DNA of 64,000 bases from Chryseobacterium camelliae (GCF_030818575.1 NZ_JAUTAL010000001.1:3596001-3660000); one strand, 5' to 3'; shown: positions 17,705-26,406, numbered from the stretch's first letter. The notes: generated from the letters alone by a model not told the origin. A program made the numbers and translations.

Positions 17705-17887
17705 GGAAATAAATCTGAGTAGCAGCTACAGGCGATCAGTTCTATACGTGGCATCGCGGCCGTTCCGTACAGTAACTACAGTAAACAGGATATCAACACA
17801 GGTTTGCCGGATATGAATTCGTTTGTGCCGGTTTATTCTTAAATGAGTAATCTTGTTATACTCCGAAGTTGAAACAAAACGAATATT

Positions 17888-19573
17888 ATGAAACAATCCC
17901 TGAACCAGGAAGCGTGGAATGCGCTTATGGACAATAATTATCCCTTAGCCGCAAAATATTGGGTGGACGGGTACGGCCTTCCGGATGATGATGATGAGCT
18001 GGAACGCATATTTCAGCATGTGAACACCCTCAATACAGCACAGCACCATCCGGATCTCTGCGCCATCCTCGGCCTCATCGCCCTTGACTATAATGATATT
18101 TTTGATGAAGACAGGGAAAGTGCCCTTATCCAGTGCCTTCAGTGGAGCCACCAGGGACTTGAAAAAGATCCTCTCCATTATCAGTGCAGCCGCAATGCCG
18201 GATCAGCGCTGTACTGGCTCGGAAGCGGCCCGGAGGCACTGTCGTATTACGAGAAAGCCCATAGCATACAGCCATCACCGGTGCTCCAGATCCGCATGTT
18301 CAACATCCGAAATCAGGATCAGCAGGATCCGGATTTTTCCGGGCTTATCCTTTCCGATGGTACCGGATCAGGAATGGAAGCCTACAATGCCGGTGTAGAA
18401 CTCAACCGGATCCTGATACAGTATCCTGACATGCCGGAAACAGAACAGCAGCGCATCACTGCACTGAAAAAGCATTTGTACGAAAAAGCCTATCAGCTTT
18501 ATAAAGATGCCGTTGTGCACAGGGCCGGTGATCACCTGAATGATGACCCCCATACTTTCGCTATGTGCTGCAATAATCTGGCGGGGGAGCTCAGCCATGA
18601 AGGCAGATATCAGGAAGCCATTGCCATCGGAACCGAGGGTATTGAACAGAGTCCGTTTCTCGTCATCCTCATGAACAGAATGAGCAACCATATGTATGCC
18701 GGAATGCCTGAACAGGCCATTATGGATGGGAAGCAGCTTCTGGATGAGTATGCAGACCAGATGGACATCATTTCTTTTCTCAGTGTGGTAGATACTGTCT
18801 GCATCAGCTGCCTCGAACTCAGAAACTATGAGGAAACCCTCCAATGGGCAGACAGAGGACTGGAAATTTATGATCAGATCAATCCGTCAGAACCTATCCT
18901 GCAGGATGCGGAAATGACCCGATGTATTACCAATTTTTTCATTAACAGGGCCAAGGCTGTTGCTGCCTTGGATATCGATACGGACCATACTGAAAATGCC
19001 AGGGAAGCAGATCAGCTGCTGGAAACAATGCAGGACAACCCAAGCCTGATGATCAGCAGGGCAGACACTTTTGTAAAAGAAGGGCAATGGGAGAAAGCAC
19101 TGGAATGCTATGAGCAGGCCATCTATTTCGGGATCGAGAAAGGGATGGAAAGATCTGTACAGGTAGCCCTGTACAACAAAGGATATATTCAGGAAGTATA
19201 TCTGAAAGAAAGTGATGATGCCCTTGATAGTTTCGGGCAGAGCATAGAGGCAGGCAACAATGATTTCTGGTGTTATTACTGGGCGGTACATTGTGCGTAT
19301 AACCTGAGGGAAGATGAAGCCACGGTACAGTACGGTGAATCGGCATTAGCTGTATTGCCTCAACAGGATGGTATTTCCAATGATATTGTGGCAGAGATTT
19401 ATGAGCATATCGGAACGGCCCAGATTGACCTCGGAAATTATGAACAGGCGGCAAAAAACCTGCAGAAATCCCTTAATCTGAATTTTTCCCAGACTGCACA
19501 GGATAACCTGAAAATTGCCCGGGAACAAACGGGAAAGCAGGGCGGCTTCTTTAAAAAGCTTTTCGGGAAATAA
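17888..19573 (+). CDS. Large TPR-repeat protein
   Basis: 561 residues of helical repeats. TPR signatures are recognisable at about 90-125 (NAGSALYWLGSGPEALSYYE), 225-255 (NNLAGELSHEGRYQEAIAIG), 380-415 and 490-540 (IYEHIGTAQIDLGNYEQAAK). It has no signal peptide or membrane segment, so it is probably a cytoplasmic scaffold. The C-terminus is a short basic GGFFKKLFGK tip. It is monocistronic by position, with a 124-base gap to the following GNAT gene. No more specific role can be read. Confidence 0.8.
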   Translation: MKQSLNQEAWNALMDNNYPLAAKYWVDGYGLPDDDDELERIFQHVNTLNTAQHHPDLCAILGLIALDYNDIFDEDRESALIQCLQWSHQGLEKDPLHYQCSRNAGSALYWLGSGPEALSYYEKAHSIQPSPVLQIRMFNIRNQDQQDPDFSGLILSDGTGSGMEAYNAGVELNRILIQYPDMPETEQQRITALKKHLYEKAYQLYKDAVVHRAGDHLNDDPHTFAMCCNNLAGELSHEGRYQEAIAIGTEGIEQSPFLVILMNRMSNHMYAGMPEQAIMDGKQLLDEYADQMDIISFLSVVDTVCISCLELRNYEETLQWADRGLEIYDQINPSEPILQDAEMTRCITNFFINRAKAVAALDIDTDHTENAREADQLLETMQDNPSLMISRADTFVKEGQWEKALECYEQAIYFGIEKGMERSVQVALYNKGYIQEVYLKESDDALDSFGQSIEAGNNDFWCYYWAVHCAYNLREDEATVQYGESALAVLPQQDGISNDIVAEIYEHIGTAQIDLGNYEQAAKNLQKSLNLNFSQTAQDNLKIAREQTGKQGGFFKKLFGK

Positions 19574-19697
19574 TCTGTGGTCACAGAAGCTTAGCATAAG
19601 CATCAGCTTATAATAAAAAAAATGTAATTTCCATGAAAGAGTGCAGTAATAAAGCGTATTTCAGGGAAAAACACTATCTTGAATCTATAATCATGCT

Positions 19698-20192
19698 ATG
19701 GAAAAAATGATCATAAGAAAAGTTGAGCCAACAGACAATAAGGCTTTGTCGAAACTCATTAAAGATACGTTTGAAGAACATGATGCTCCTCGGGAAGGAA
19801 CTGTTTTTTCGGATCCCACAACGGATCAGCTGCATGAGCTTTTCCAAACACCGGGTTCTGTGCTTTGGGTAGGGGAATTGGATGGGCATATTGCCGGCTG
19901 TTGCGGGATATATCCTACCCAGGGGCTACCCGAAGACTGTGCGGAATTGGTGAAATTCTACCTTCGCCCGGAAGCAAGGGGAAAAGGCCTTGGCCAGGCT
20001 TTAATGAATCAAAGTATCCGCAGTGCGAAAGAACTTGGATATCAAAGGATTTACCTAGAAAGTCTTCCTGAGTTTGCCAAAGCGGTAAGCATGTATGAAA
20101 AAATGGGCTTTACGCTGCTCGAAAAATCTTTGGGAGATTCAGGACATGGTTCATGTACAGTATGGATGATCATGGAACTCGATGCTTCATAA
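19698..20192 (+). CDS. GNAT-family N-acetyltransferase
   Basis: 164 residues with the GNAT fold: a conserved IRKVEPTDNKALSKLIKDTF start, strand 4 VKFYLRPEARGKGLGQALM carrying the acetyl-CoA-binding RGKGLG loop near 92-97, and a late YEKMGFTLLEKSLG element. Acceptor unknown. It ends 60 bases before a terminator hairpin shared with the convergent tRNA-Leu gene. Confidence 0.88.
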   Translation: MEKMIIRKVEPTDNKALSKLIKDTFEEHDAPREGTVFSDPTTDQLHELFQTPGSVLWVGELDGHIAGCCGIYPTQGLPEDCAELVKFYLRPEARGKGLGQALMNQSIRSAKELGYQRIYLESLPEFAKAVSMYEKMGFTLLEKSLGDSGHGSCTVWMIMELDAS

Positions 20193-20250
20193 TCAATACA
20201 GATTTTAAATAACCGGTCAGTTTCTACCACCAGGCTTATTAAAACAAAAA

Positions 20251-20280
20251 ACCTCCGCAATCCAATTGCGGAGGTTGGTT
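20251..20280. terminator. Terminator between the GNAT gene and tRNA-Leu(CAG)
   Basis: ACCTCCGCAA (20251-20260) pairs with TTGCGGAGGT (20266-20275) around a TCCAA loop. An A-run lies before it and a T-rich run after it, so it can serve both convergent transcripts. Confidence 0.85.
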
Positions 20281-20332
20281 TTTAGTGAAACGAAATCAGA
20301 TATATATGTATGCTGAAAATGTTTCCTGACTG

Positions 20333-20415
20333 TGCGGATGAAGGGACTCGAACCCCCATGCCTTATCGGCACCAGATCCTGATTCTGGCGTGGCTACCAA
20401 TTACACCACATCCGC
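20333..20415 (-). tRNA. tRNA-Leu (anticodon CAG)
   Basis: Acceptor GCGGATG pairs with CATCCGC. The anticodon stem CCAGA/TCTGG holds loop ATCAGGA, giving anticodon CAG (codon CUG). A long type II variable arm (TGCC-GATAA-GGCA) supports Leu. The 3' CCA is not encoded. It is transcribed separately from the three-tRNA group about 310 bases upstream, using its own promoter. Confidence 0.95.
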
Positions 20416-20455
20416 AGTTTAAGGTTGTATGATAAAGAACTCCTTTTTGTGAGGA

Positions 20456-20486
20456 CAAATATACGCGTTTTTCAGAATAATTTCAA
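20456..20486 (-). promoter_or_regulatory. Promoter of tRNA-Leu(CAG)
   Basis: On the minus strand TTG (20484-20486), a 20-base spacer and TATATTTG (20463-20456) match the Bacteroidota -33/-7 promoter. The region from here to 20685 has no other recognisable element. Confidence 0.65.
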
Positions 20487-20691
20487 GACAGATAGTGTAA
20501 ATTTTATGCCACAGTCCAGAAAAATGGATAGTAGGTTTAAAATCAACTTTTTAAATTTCTGATGCTGTGCGGGATTATAAGTAGAGAAACCCTGACATGT
20601 CTTTAGGCCGTGACAAGGTGGATTGTTTTCTTAAAAAGTGAAATCTTATCAGTGAGTAAATTCATTATCCATGCATACTGAAAACAAAAAA

Positions 20692-20722
20692 AGCTGATAA
20701 TGTAAAATTATCAGCTTTTTTT
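20692..20722 (-). terminator. Terminator of the tRNA Leu-Gly-Leu operon
   Basis: AGCTGATAA (20692-20700) and TTATCAGCT (20708-20716) form a 9-bp stem with T-runs on both sides. It lies just downstream of tRNA-Leu(TAA) in the direction of transcription. Confidence 0.85.
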
Positions 20723-20725
20723 ATG

Positions 20726-20809
20726 TACCCCAGGCGGGACTTGAACCCGCACGCCAAAAGAGGCACAGGATTTTAAGTCCTGCGTGTCTACCAGTTCCAC
20801 CACCAGGGC
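20726..20809 (-). tRNA. tRNA-Leu (anticodon TAA)
   Basis: The anticodon stem CAGGA/TCCTG holds loop CTTAAAA (anticodon TAA, codon UUA). A long variable arm (TGCC-TCTTTT-GGCG) and T arm GCGGG/CCCGC support a type II Leu tRNA. The acceptor pairs with several G-U wobbles. CCA is not encoded. It is third in the tRNA operon. Confidence 0.93.
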
Positions 20810-20818
20810 ATGGCGTGG

Positions 20819-20891
20819 AGCGAAAAACGGGATTCGAACCCGCGACCCCAACCTTGGCAAGGTTGTGCTCTACCAACTGAGCTATTTTCGC
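20819..20891 (-). tRNA. tRNA-Gly (anticodon GCC)
   Basis: Acceptor GCGAAAA/TTTTCGC, D arm AGCTCAGTTGGTAGAGC, and anticodon stem CAACC/GGTTG with loop TTGCCAA (anticodon GCC). The bases after the discriminator read CCA in the DNA. It lies 9 bases from tRNA-Leu(TAA) and 6 from tRNA-Leu(TAG). Confidence 0.95.
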
Positions 20892-20897
20892 AAACTG

Positions 20898-20979
20898 TGC
20901 GGATGAAGGGACTCGAACCCCCACGCCTCACGGCACCAGATCCTAAGTCTGGCGTGGCTACCAATTACACCACATCCGC
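20898..20979 (-). tRNA. tRNA-Leu (anticodon TAG)
   Basis: It shares acceptor, D and T arms with tRNA-Leu(CAG) at 20333, differing mainly in the anticodon loop (CTTAGGA, anticodon TAG) and the variable arm. First gene of the tRNA operon. CCA is not encoded. Confidence 0.95.
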
Positions 20980-21027
20980 AGTTTTGTTAAGTCGTATTTT
21001 AAAGATCTTGTCTCGTTTTTGTGAGTG

Positions 21028-21058
21028 CAAATATAGGACATTTTTCTTTGCCTCCAAA
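21028..21058 (-). promoter_or_regulatory. Promoter of the tRNA Leu-Gly-Leu operon
   Basis: On the minus strand TTTG (21058-21055), exactly 19 bases, then TATATTTG (21035-21028): a full match to the Bacteroidota consensus, 49 bases before tRNA-Leu(TAG). Confidence 0.8.
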
Positions 21059-21154
21059 CTTTTGCAGGAAAAAAATAAAAAAACTGCAATTTTTTTCCGG
21101 ATGCTCCATTATTACATTTCATTTTCTTACTTTTACATCGTTAATAATTATGTT

Positions 21155-21532
21155 ATGGAATTACAAGGAACGGTAAAGAAAATCACTGAAACCCAAACGT
21201 TTGCAAGCGGATTTCAAAAGAGAGAAATGGTTATTCTGACGCAGGAGCAGTATCCGCAGCCTATCAATATAGAATTTCTGTCTGACAAGATCAGTTTGCT
21301 GGATAATGTAAGAGAAGGCGAGAACGTGAAAGTGGGCATCAACATCAGAGGAAGAGAGTGGGTCTCTCCACAGGGCGAAACAAAATACTTCAATTCCATC
21401 ACAGGATGGAGGCTGGAAAAAGTTTCCGATAACGGTTCAGAACCTATCCAGGCTGCACCTTCATCATCTTCGTCCCAAACTTCCAACGAGAATCCTTTTG
21501 CAGGGGATGATGATGACGATTTACCTTTTTAA
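21155..21532 (+). CDS. DUF3127 family protein, SSB-like small OB-fold
   Basis: 125 residues starting MELQGTVKKITETQTFASGF. The beta-rich first 90 residues (LQGTVKKI, KREMVILT, EFLSDKISLLD, KVGINIRGREW, YFNSITGWRLEKV) match DUF3127, a small Bacteroidota family thought to adopt an OB-like fold. A Ser/Gln/Asn linker follows, and the protein ends DDDDDLPF, resembling the acidic tip of bacterial SSB that binds repair partners. I start at ATG 21155 because the upstream extension of the frame would run across tRNA genes on the other strand. A terminator follows at 21555. Confidence 0.85.
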   Translation: MELQGTVKKITETQTFASGFQKREMVILTQEQYPQPINIEFLSDKISLLDNVREGENVKVGINIRGREWVSPQGETKYFNSITGWRLEKVSDNGSEPIQAAPSSSSSQTSNENPFAGDDDDDLPF

Positions 21533-21554
21533 TCAGATACAATCAGAAAAATTC

Positions 21555-21583
21555 AATCCTGCTTTTTAAGTGGGATTTTTTTT
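21555..21583 (+). terminator. Terminator of the DUF3127 gene
   Basis: AATCCTGCTT (21555-21564) pairs with AAGTGGGATT (21568-21577), including two G-U pairs, around a three-base loop and is followed by a T-run. Confidence 0.7.
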
Positions 21584-21594
21584 CCCGTAATCAT

Positions 21595-22248
21595 ATGGTT
21601 CGACTCGATGAACATGAGATTTCATTCCCGGATCCGCTTTTATACGACGGGCATGAGGGCGTTATTGCTTTCGGCGGTGACCTTTCCGTGGAAAGAGTCT
21701 GGTTTGCCTATACTTTAGGCATTTTTCCCTGGTACAATCCGGATGAGGAAATCCTTTGGTGGTGCCCGGATCCCAGGTTCGTATTATTCCCCGACCGCCT
21801 GCACGTGTCCAAATCCATGCGTAAGATTCTGAACCGGAATGTGTTTACTTTTACGGAAAATCAGGATTTCAGGGCCGTCATCAGCAACTGCCAGCAGATC
21901 CGGAGGAGAGATCAGTCGGGAACCTGGCTCTCAGATGAACTCATGCAATCATTCATCCAGCTTCATGAATATGGCCTGGCCAAGAGTGTTGAGGTCTGGC
22001 AGGATGGAGCACTGGTGGGAGGGTTCTACGGAATCCAGATGGGAAGAGTATTTTGCGGGGAAAGCATGTTTGCTAAAGTCAGCAATGCTTCCAAAGCGGG
22101 GTTTATCCATTTTGTAGAAACGCATAGGAATGAGCTGGACATCATAGACTGCCAGTCACATACAGACCACTTGGAAAGCCTGGGTGCGGAAATGATTTCA
22201 AAAAAAGAATTTTTAACCATTTTATACCAGAATAATGAACGAAGATAA
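21595..22248 (+). CDS. aat: Leucyl/phenylalanyl-tRNA-protein transferase
   Basis: 217 residues covering the family. Hallmarks: FPDPLLYDGHEGVIAFGGDLS at the start, GIFPWYN and ILWWCPDPRFVLFPDRLHVSKSM near 42-75, then a GNAT-like core (GGFYGIQMGRVFCGESMFAK, FIDCQ-like IIDCQSHTDHLESLGAEMI). Aat moves Leu or Phe from tRNA to the N-terminus of proteins with Arg/Lys ends, marking them for ClpS/ClpAP (N-end rule). The last 14 bases overlap the EamA gene. Confidence 0.95.
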   Translation: MVRLDEHEISFPDPLLYDGHEGVIAFGGDLSVERVWFAYTLGIFPWYNPDEEILWWCPDPRFVLFPDRLHVSKSMRKILNRNVFTFTENQDFRAVISNCQQIRRRDQSGTWLSDELMQSFIQLHEYGLAKSVEVWQDGALVGGFYGIQMGRVFCGESMFAKVSNASKAGFIHFVETHRNELDIIDCQSHTDHLESLGAEMISKKEFLTILYQNNERR

Positions 22249-23116
22249 AGAAAAGTGGATTCTCCTCGCGGTACTGAGTCTCATTTGGGGCTCCTCATTT
22301 ATTCTTATCAAAAAGTCCCTGGAACATTTCAGCCCTTATCAGGTTGGAGCTTTAAGGGTTCTGATCGCAGGTATCATCCTTATGCCGGTTGCCATATCAA
22401 AATATAAAAAGTTTCCGAAACACCACCTGAAATGGCTTTTGCTGGCCGCATTTACAGGAAACTTCATTCCGATGTTCCTCTTTCCCATTGCAGAGACAGA
22501 GGTAAGCAGCAGCATTGCCGGAATCATCAATTCCATGATGCCGATCTTTGTCATTATTGTCGGGGCACTGGTATGGAAGTTCCACACCACCAAAAAGCAG
22601 ATTATAGGCACGCTGATCAGCTTTGCCGGGGTTTGTCTGCTGGCCTTCGGAGGACAGGAAGGGACAGAGTTCAAGCTGTTTCCAATTGTACTCCTGCTGC
22701 TGGCTACCTTATGTTATGCCCTGAGTACCACAACGGTAAAATCCAAGCTGATGGAAGTTTCTTCTACGGTTTTATCTGCTTTCGTATTCTCTTATATCCT
22801 GTTTCTGCCGTCGCTCGTTGCCTTAACCTTTACGGGATTCTTCTCCGGCTTTAGCTTTACGAAAGATACGATGCTGGGGCTTATGTTTGTGAGTTTGTTG
22901 TCTGTATTCGGGACCGGACTGGCCATGATGATGAATTACAGGCTGCTAAAGGTATCAACGCCCCTCTTTGCTTCTACGGTAACTCTGCTGATGCCGATTG
23001 TTGCAATCATCTGGGGAATACTGGATGGCGAAAAACTCAGTTTCCTTCAGTTTGCCGGGGCAGGAATCATTCTGGCGGGTCTGATCTTTTTAAGGACAAA
23101 ATCAGATAAAAAATAA
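22235..23116 (+). CDS. EamA/DMT-family transporter
   Basis: 293 residues with ten predicted transmembrane helices in two EamA repeats (LSLIWGSSFILIKKSL at the start of repeat one; ATLCYALSTTTVKSKLM at the start of repeat two, near 150). The family exports or exchanges metabolites such as amino acids or purines, and the substrate cannot be read. It overlaps aat by 14 bases, so the two are translationally coupled. Confidence 0.9.
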   Translation: MNEDKEKWILLAVLSLIWGSSFILIKKSLEHFSPYQVGALRVLIAGIILMPVAISKYKKFPKHHLKWLLLAAFTGNFIPMFLFPIAETEVSSSIAGIINSMMPIFVIIVGALVWKFHTTKKQIIGTLISFAGVCLLAFGGQEGTEFKLFPIVLLLLATLCYALSTTTVKSKLMEVSSTVLSAFVFSYILFLPSLVALTFTGFFSGFSFTKDTMLGLMFVSLLSVFGTGLAMMMNYRLLKVSTPLFASTVTLLMPIVAIIWGILDGEKLSFLQFAGAGIILAGLIFLRTKSDKK

Positions 23117-23138
23117 TAGCCTGCCACAAAGGCAGGCT
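23111..23138 (-). terminator. Terminator of the minus-strand TPR gene
   Basis: AGCCTGCC (23118-23125) and AGGCAGGCT-type arm (23131-23138) pair around ACAAA. On the minus strand the hairpin is followed by a T-rich run, so it fits the convergent TPR gene ending at 23162. It may also serve the EamA gene. Confidence 0.65.
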
Positions 23139-23161
23139 ATAGTAAATTATATAAACCAAGG

Positions 23162-24565
23162 TTAATTTTTCTTTTTCGCTTTGGTTTTCCCTTTTTTAAT
23201 CTCATCTTTCAGATAAGGATATTTTTTCTGCATATCCTGAACCAGGGAAGGGTCAAGGTCTAATGCCCTGTTGAGGGATTCTGCCCCTCTTTCCTGATTT
23301 TTAAGATTAAAATAACAGTTGCTCAGCTGATAATACAGCTCGGCCCTGTGGTGGTTCCTTAAAGCCTCCTGAAGTACGGTAACAGCTTCTTCATATTCCC
23401 CTAACAGCATCAGTACTTCAGAATAGGCGTACCAGTTGTAAAACCGTGATGGCTCAGCCTCCACAAGTTTCTTCAGGCACGAAAGGCTTTCTTCAAATTT
23501 TCCGGAGTCGATGAAAAGAAAGGCTAGACGCTTCTGGTAGTCCAGGTTATTCTCGTTCAGGTGCGTAGCCTCACGGGCAAAATGCAGGGCTTCTGTCATG
23601 CCGCCCATTTCTTCATACAGATAAGACTGCTCCATCATAGACAGGTAGAACTGCGGATCTTCCCTCAGGGACTTCTGAAAAGCATTGAGGGCCATAATAG
23701 GCTGTTTAAGAGCTTTATAGCATAAGCCGATCTTATAGAAGGTGAATGCTTTAGTGTATTCAAGCTCCAGCATTTCCGCATAGATCTCAATCGCTTTTTT
23801 ATACTGTCCCAAAGCTTCATAACAGGCTGCTTTATTAGCATAAACGCCTACTGAGCTAGAATTGATTGCCAGCAGATAATCATATCCGCGGATGGCTTCC
23901 TCATAATTCTTCCTGTTAAAGTAAAACTGACCGTATTCCAGCCATGCGGTTTCGGAATAGGCAAATTCATCCAGGTATTCATTGAGGAAGGCTATCGCCT
24001 CATCACTCTTGTTCAGGTCACTGTAGCAGAGCATACAGTTTTCCAGCGCATAATCGTCGGTAGGATCTTCTTTCAAGGCATTTTTGTAATACTTAAGTGC
24101 ATTGAACGGATCCCCGAGATTAACGTATTCGTCTGCGATAAAGTTATTCAGGAAATTTTCCTCTTCTTTCAGTTCCAGTGCTTTTTTGCAGATTTCAATG
24201 GACTTTCTTGGATTTCCAAGGTTTGAATAGTACTTCGCGTAACAAACCAGGAAATCCGTATTTTCCATAGAGGAACCTTTCAGCTCGTCAATAAGATCTT
24301 TGGCGGGAGTATATTCTTCCCATTCCAGGAGGATCTCAAGTTTCTTTATTTTGATATCCAGGGAATTGGGATGAAGCTTAAGCCCGTAGTTCACTGCCTG
24401 GTCCGCGTAATTGAAATCACCCAGCTCCAGATAATAAACAATGATGTCTTCCAGTTCTTCTGTATCGAAATAGAATTCATCCTGATTCTCCATCATTTCT
24501 TCGAACCGTTTTACCAGTTCATTTTCAAAATATTCTTCCAATACTCGTTTTCCTTTGTCGGCCAA
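23162..24565 (-). CDS. Tetratricopeptide repeat protein
   Basis: 467 residues with about ten consecutive TPRs from residue 45 to 440 (for example NALKYYKNALKEDPTDDYAL, YANKAACYEALGQYKKAIEI, AVTVLQEALRNHHRAELYYQ), preceded by an acidic helix and followed by a basic KKGKTKAKKKN tail. It has no signal or membrane helix, suggesting a cytoplasmic scaffold. The first codon of the frame is TTG; a TTG at codon 9 or ATG at codon 24 are alternatives, and the conserved text begins around codon 9. Monocistronic. Confidence 0.8.
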   Translation of the reverse strand: MADKGKRVLEEYFENELVKRFEEMMENQDEFYFDTEELEDIIVYYLELGDFNYADQAVNYGLKLHPNSLDIKIKKLEILLEWEEYTPAKDLIDELKGSSMENTDFLVCYAKYYSNLGNPRKSIEICKKALELKEEENFLNNFIADEYVNLGDPFNALKYYKNALKEDPTDDYALENCMLCYSDLNKSDEAIAFLNEYLDEFAYSETAWLEYGQFYFNRKNYEEAIRGYDYLLAINSSSVGVYANKAACYEALGQYKKAIEIYAEMLELEYTKAFTFYKIGLCYKALKQPIMALNAFQKSLREDPQFYLSMMEQSYLYEEMGGMTEALHFAREATHLNENNLDYQKRLAFLFIDSGKFEESLSCLKKLVEAEPSRFYNWYAYSEVLMLLGEYEEAVTVLQEALRNHHRAELYYQLSNCYFNLKNQERGAESLNRALDLDPSLVQDMQKKYPYLKDEIKKGKTKAKKKN

Positions 24566-24747
24566 TGTCTGAATGTGCTTACAAACCTCGACAAACTTCT
24601 TAAATTAATATTACTTCTGAAATTTACATTTCAATATCTGTGCAAAGTTGCGATTTTTTTTTGACATTTATCCTTAGTAAATTTCTATTTTAAAGATAGT
24701 AAAAAGAATATTAGTATGAAAGAATTGTGGATAAAAAGAGCAGATTA

Positions 24748-25722
24748 TCATCCTATTAACACAACCAGGCGCTTCCTTCCGGCAATATCTTTTTTCCATG
24801 CATCCTCTATGTGCTCCAGGGCAATGGTTTCTGTCTCAATACTTAATTTTCCGTCCACTGCAGCTGTGAACATTTGAGGAATTACCTCGGAAATAAGCAG
24901 GTTCATCTCTTCCTTTGACCAGCTTCCAAGTCCGGACCCCGATATGTGGATATCCGTTCCGCGTAAAATCTGGGAAGACAACTGGAGGGTGTCGCCTCTC
25001 ATTCCTCCTACTGAAACCAGCCTTGTAGGATGGGAAAACCGCCCGTCCCCTTTTAGGGCAGATAAGATATTTTCCACCGAATGGCCCCAAAGGTAATCTA
25101 ACACGATATCAATCGGCGTTTCAGCATGGATATCTGAGATGTTTCGCTTAAATTCTTCATCACTGGTAGTCAGAGAAACAATGCTATCGGCTCCCAAGGC
25201 AGAGAGGGATTGTAAAGCGCTTTCGTTTCTTCCGGTAGCAATCACTTTTTTGGCTCCCAGTAATTTGGAGATCTGTACGGCAACTTTTCCTGTAACTCCT
25301 GTAGCTCCATTAATTAAAACGGTTTCCCCTTCCTGTAGACCGGCTTTAAAACGGAATCCCATGGCAGAGCCCATGACGGCATTTGGCAATGCCGCGGCAG
25401 TCGGGAAATCAAGTCCGTCGGGAATTGGAACCGTCATTTTTTTATCTGCGACCGATAGCTCCGCCACCGTGCCTTCTTTGCTGAAGAAGTAAACCCTTGA
25501 GCCGTCTTCCAGCAAGCCTGCTCCGTCACTGCCTATAATGGCTGGTTTTTGGTCGATGTTTTCCGTGGAATAATGTTTCCCGCTGGCTCTTGCCCGGTCA
25601 AGATGCTTGATTGAGGCCGCTTTTACGGTTATTAATGACTCGTGGTCATTCTTAACCACCGGATCAGGAAATTCTGCGTATTGAGGGATTTCCCCTTTTC
25701 TGAATACAACTGCTGCTTTCAT
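24748..25722 (-). CDS. Zinc-independent MDR-family oxidoreductase (quinone reductase-like)
   Basis: 324 residues of the medium-chain dehydrogenase/reductase fold: a GroES-like N-terminal domain (IIGSDGAGLLEDGSRVYFF near 62-80), then a Rossmann domain with INGATGVTGKVAVQISK near 138-154 (GxTGxxG coenzyme motif) and ATGRNESAL, the usual NADPH-preferring Arg. No structural-zinc Cys cluster is seen, pointing to a quinone oxidoreductase or enoyl reductase type. Adjacent to a Crp-family regulator on the same strand. Confidence 0.88.
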   Translation of the reverse strand: MKAAVVFRKGEIPQYAEFPDPVVKNDHESLITVKAASIKHLDRARASGKHYSTENIDQKPAIIGSDGAGLLEDGSRVYFFSKEGTVAELSVADKKMTVPIPDGLDFPTAAALPNAVMGSAMGFRFKAGLQEGETVLINGATGVTGKVAVQISKLLGAKKVIATGRNESALQSLSALGADSIVSLTTSDEEFKRNISDIHAETPIDIVLDYLWGHSVENILSALKGDGRFSHPTRLVSVGGMRGDTLQLSSQILRGTDIHISGSGLGSWSKEEMNLLISEVIPQMFTAAVDGKLSIETETIALEHIEDAWKKDIAGRKRLVVLIG

Positions 25723-25738
25723 TGCTGTTTATTTTAAG

Positions 25739-25746
25739 CAAAATTA
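25739..25746 (-). promoter_or_regulatory. Candidate -7 promoter box of the MDR oxidoreductase gene
   Basis: Minus-strand TAATTTTG fits TAnnTTTG, 17 bases before the start; a TTG lies 21 bases further upstream. Confidence 0.45.
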
Positions 25747-25789
25747 TCCTTAAAGCATTCCGGCAGGCAATAACATTTGTTATCGGTTG

Positions 25790-26365
25790 CTATTTTTTAT
25801 TCAGGATTTTAGCTTTGATCCTGCTCAGGTGTACCGTAGTAATCCCCAGGTAAGAAGCAATATAATGTTGCGGAACTCTTTTGATAATGTCCGGATTGTC
25901 CCTGCACAGATTGAGGTAACGTTCCTGCGGACTGTCTCTGATGAAAGAGAAAAAGTGCTTCATATAGTCAAACATCCTTTCAAAAATAGAATCCATGAAT
26001 GCATTCCTGAGTTCCGCCTCTTCATACATTTCGTCCAGGATCTTATCTGCAGTCGGTTTATCGATCTTCCAAAGGATGCATGCTTCAACAGTCTCGAATG
26101 AAAGCATGCTCGGCAGTCCTTTTCTGAAGCTTTCCAGAGAAGAAAACATGGTATTTTCCATAAAAAACTGCAAGGTGATATCTTTTCCGTCGTGGTTGTA
26201 CGAGGCTCTTACAATACCCTTCTCAATATAGTAAGCTATGGCTGAAACCTGGTTCTCCTTTAAAAGGATGGTTTTTGCTGGAACAGAGATCCTGGTGAAG
26301 TTTCTTCTGTAACGAGCCTGGATTTCCTTCGGGAAAGAGAACCTGTTCTGTATATGTTCAAACAT
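25790..26365 (-). CDS. Crp/Fnr-family transcriptional regulator
   Basis: 191 residues. The N-terminal cyclic-nucleotide-binding-like barrel (residues 15-115; AYYIEKGIVRASYNHDGKDI) is followed by a C-terminal helix-turn-helix at about 148-185 (PQHYIASYLGITTVHLSRIK). No cAMP-binding Arg/Ser signature or Fe-S Cys cluster is evident, so the effector is unknown. The adjacent MDR oxidoreductase gene, 67 bases downstream, is a plausible target (inference). Confidence 0.88.
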   Translation of the reverse strand: MFEHIQNRFSFPKEIQARYRRNFTRISVPAKTILLKENQVSAIAYYIEKGIVRASYNHDGKDITLQFFMENTMFSSLESFRKGLPSMLSFETVEACILWKIDKPTADKILDEMYEEAELRNAFMDSIFERMFDYMKHFFSFIRDSPQERYLNLCRDNPDIIKRVPQHYIASYLGITTVHLSRIKAKILNKK

Positions 26366-26370
26366 GCTGT

Positions 26371-26399
26371 AAAAAAAGAACGGAGCCTTGTCTCCGTTC
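26371..26399 (-). terminator. Terminator of glmM
   Basis: GAACGGAG (26378-26385) pairs with CTCCGTTC (26392-26399). On the minus strand the hairpin is followed by seven Ts, 8 bases after the glmM stop. Confidence 0.88.
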
Positions 26400-26406
26400 C
26401 GGTTGA

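Noticed and set aside
20810..21154. The open frame before DUF3127 extends 115 codons upstream.
   Set aside because: It crosses tRNA genes on the opposite strand and the tRNA promoter; conserved protein text begins at 21155.
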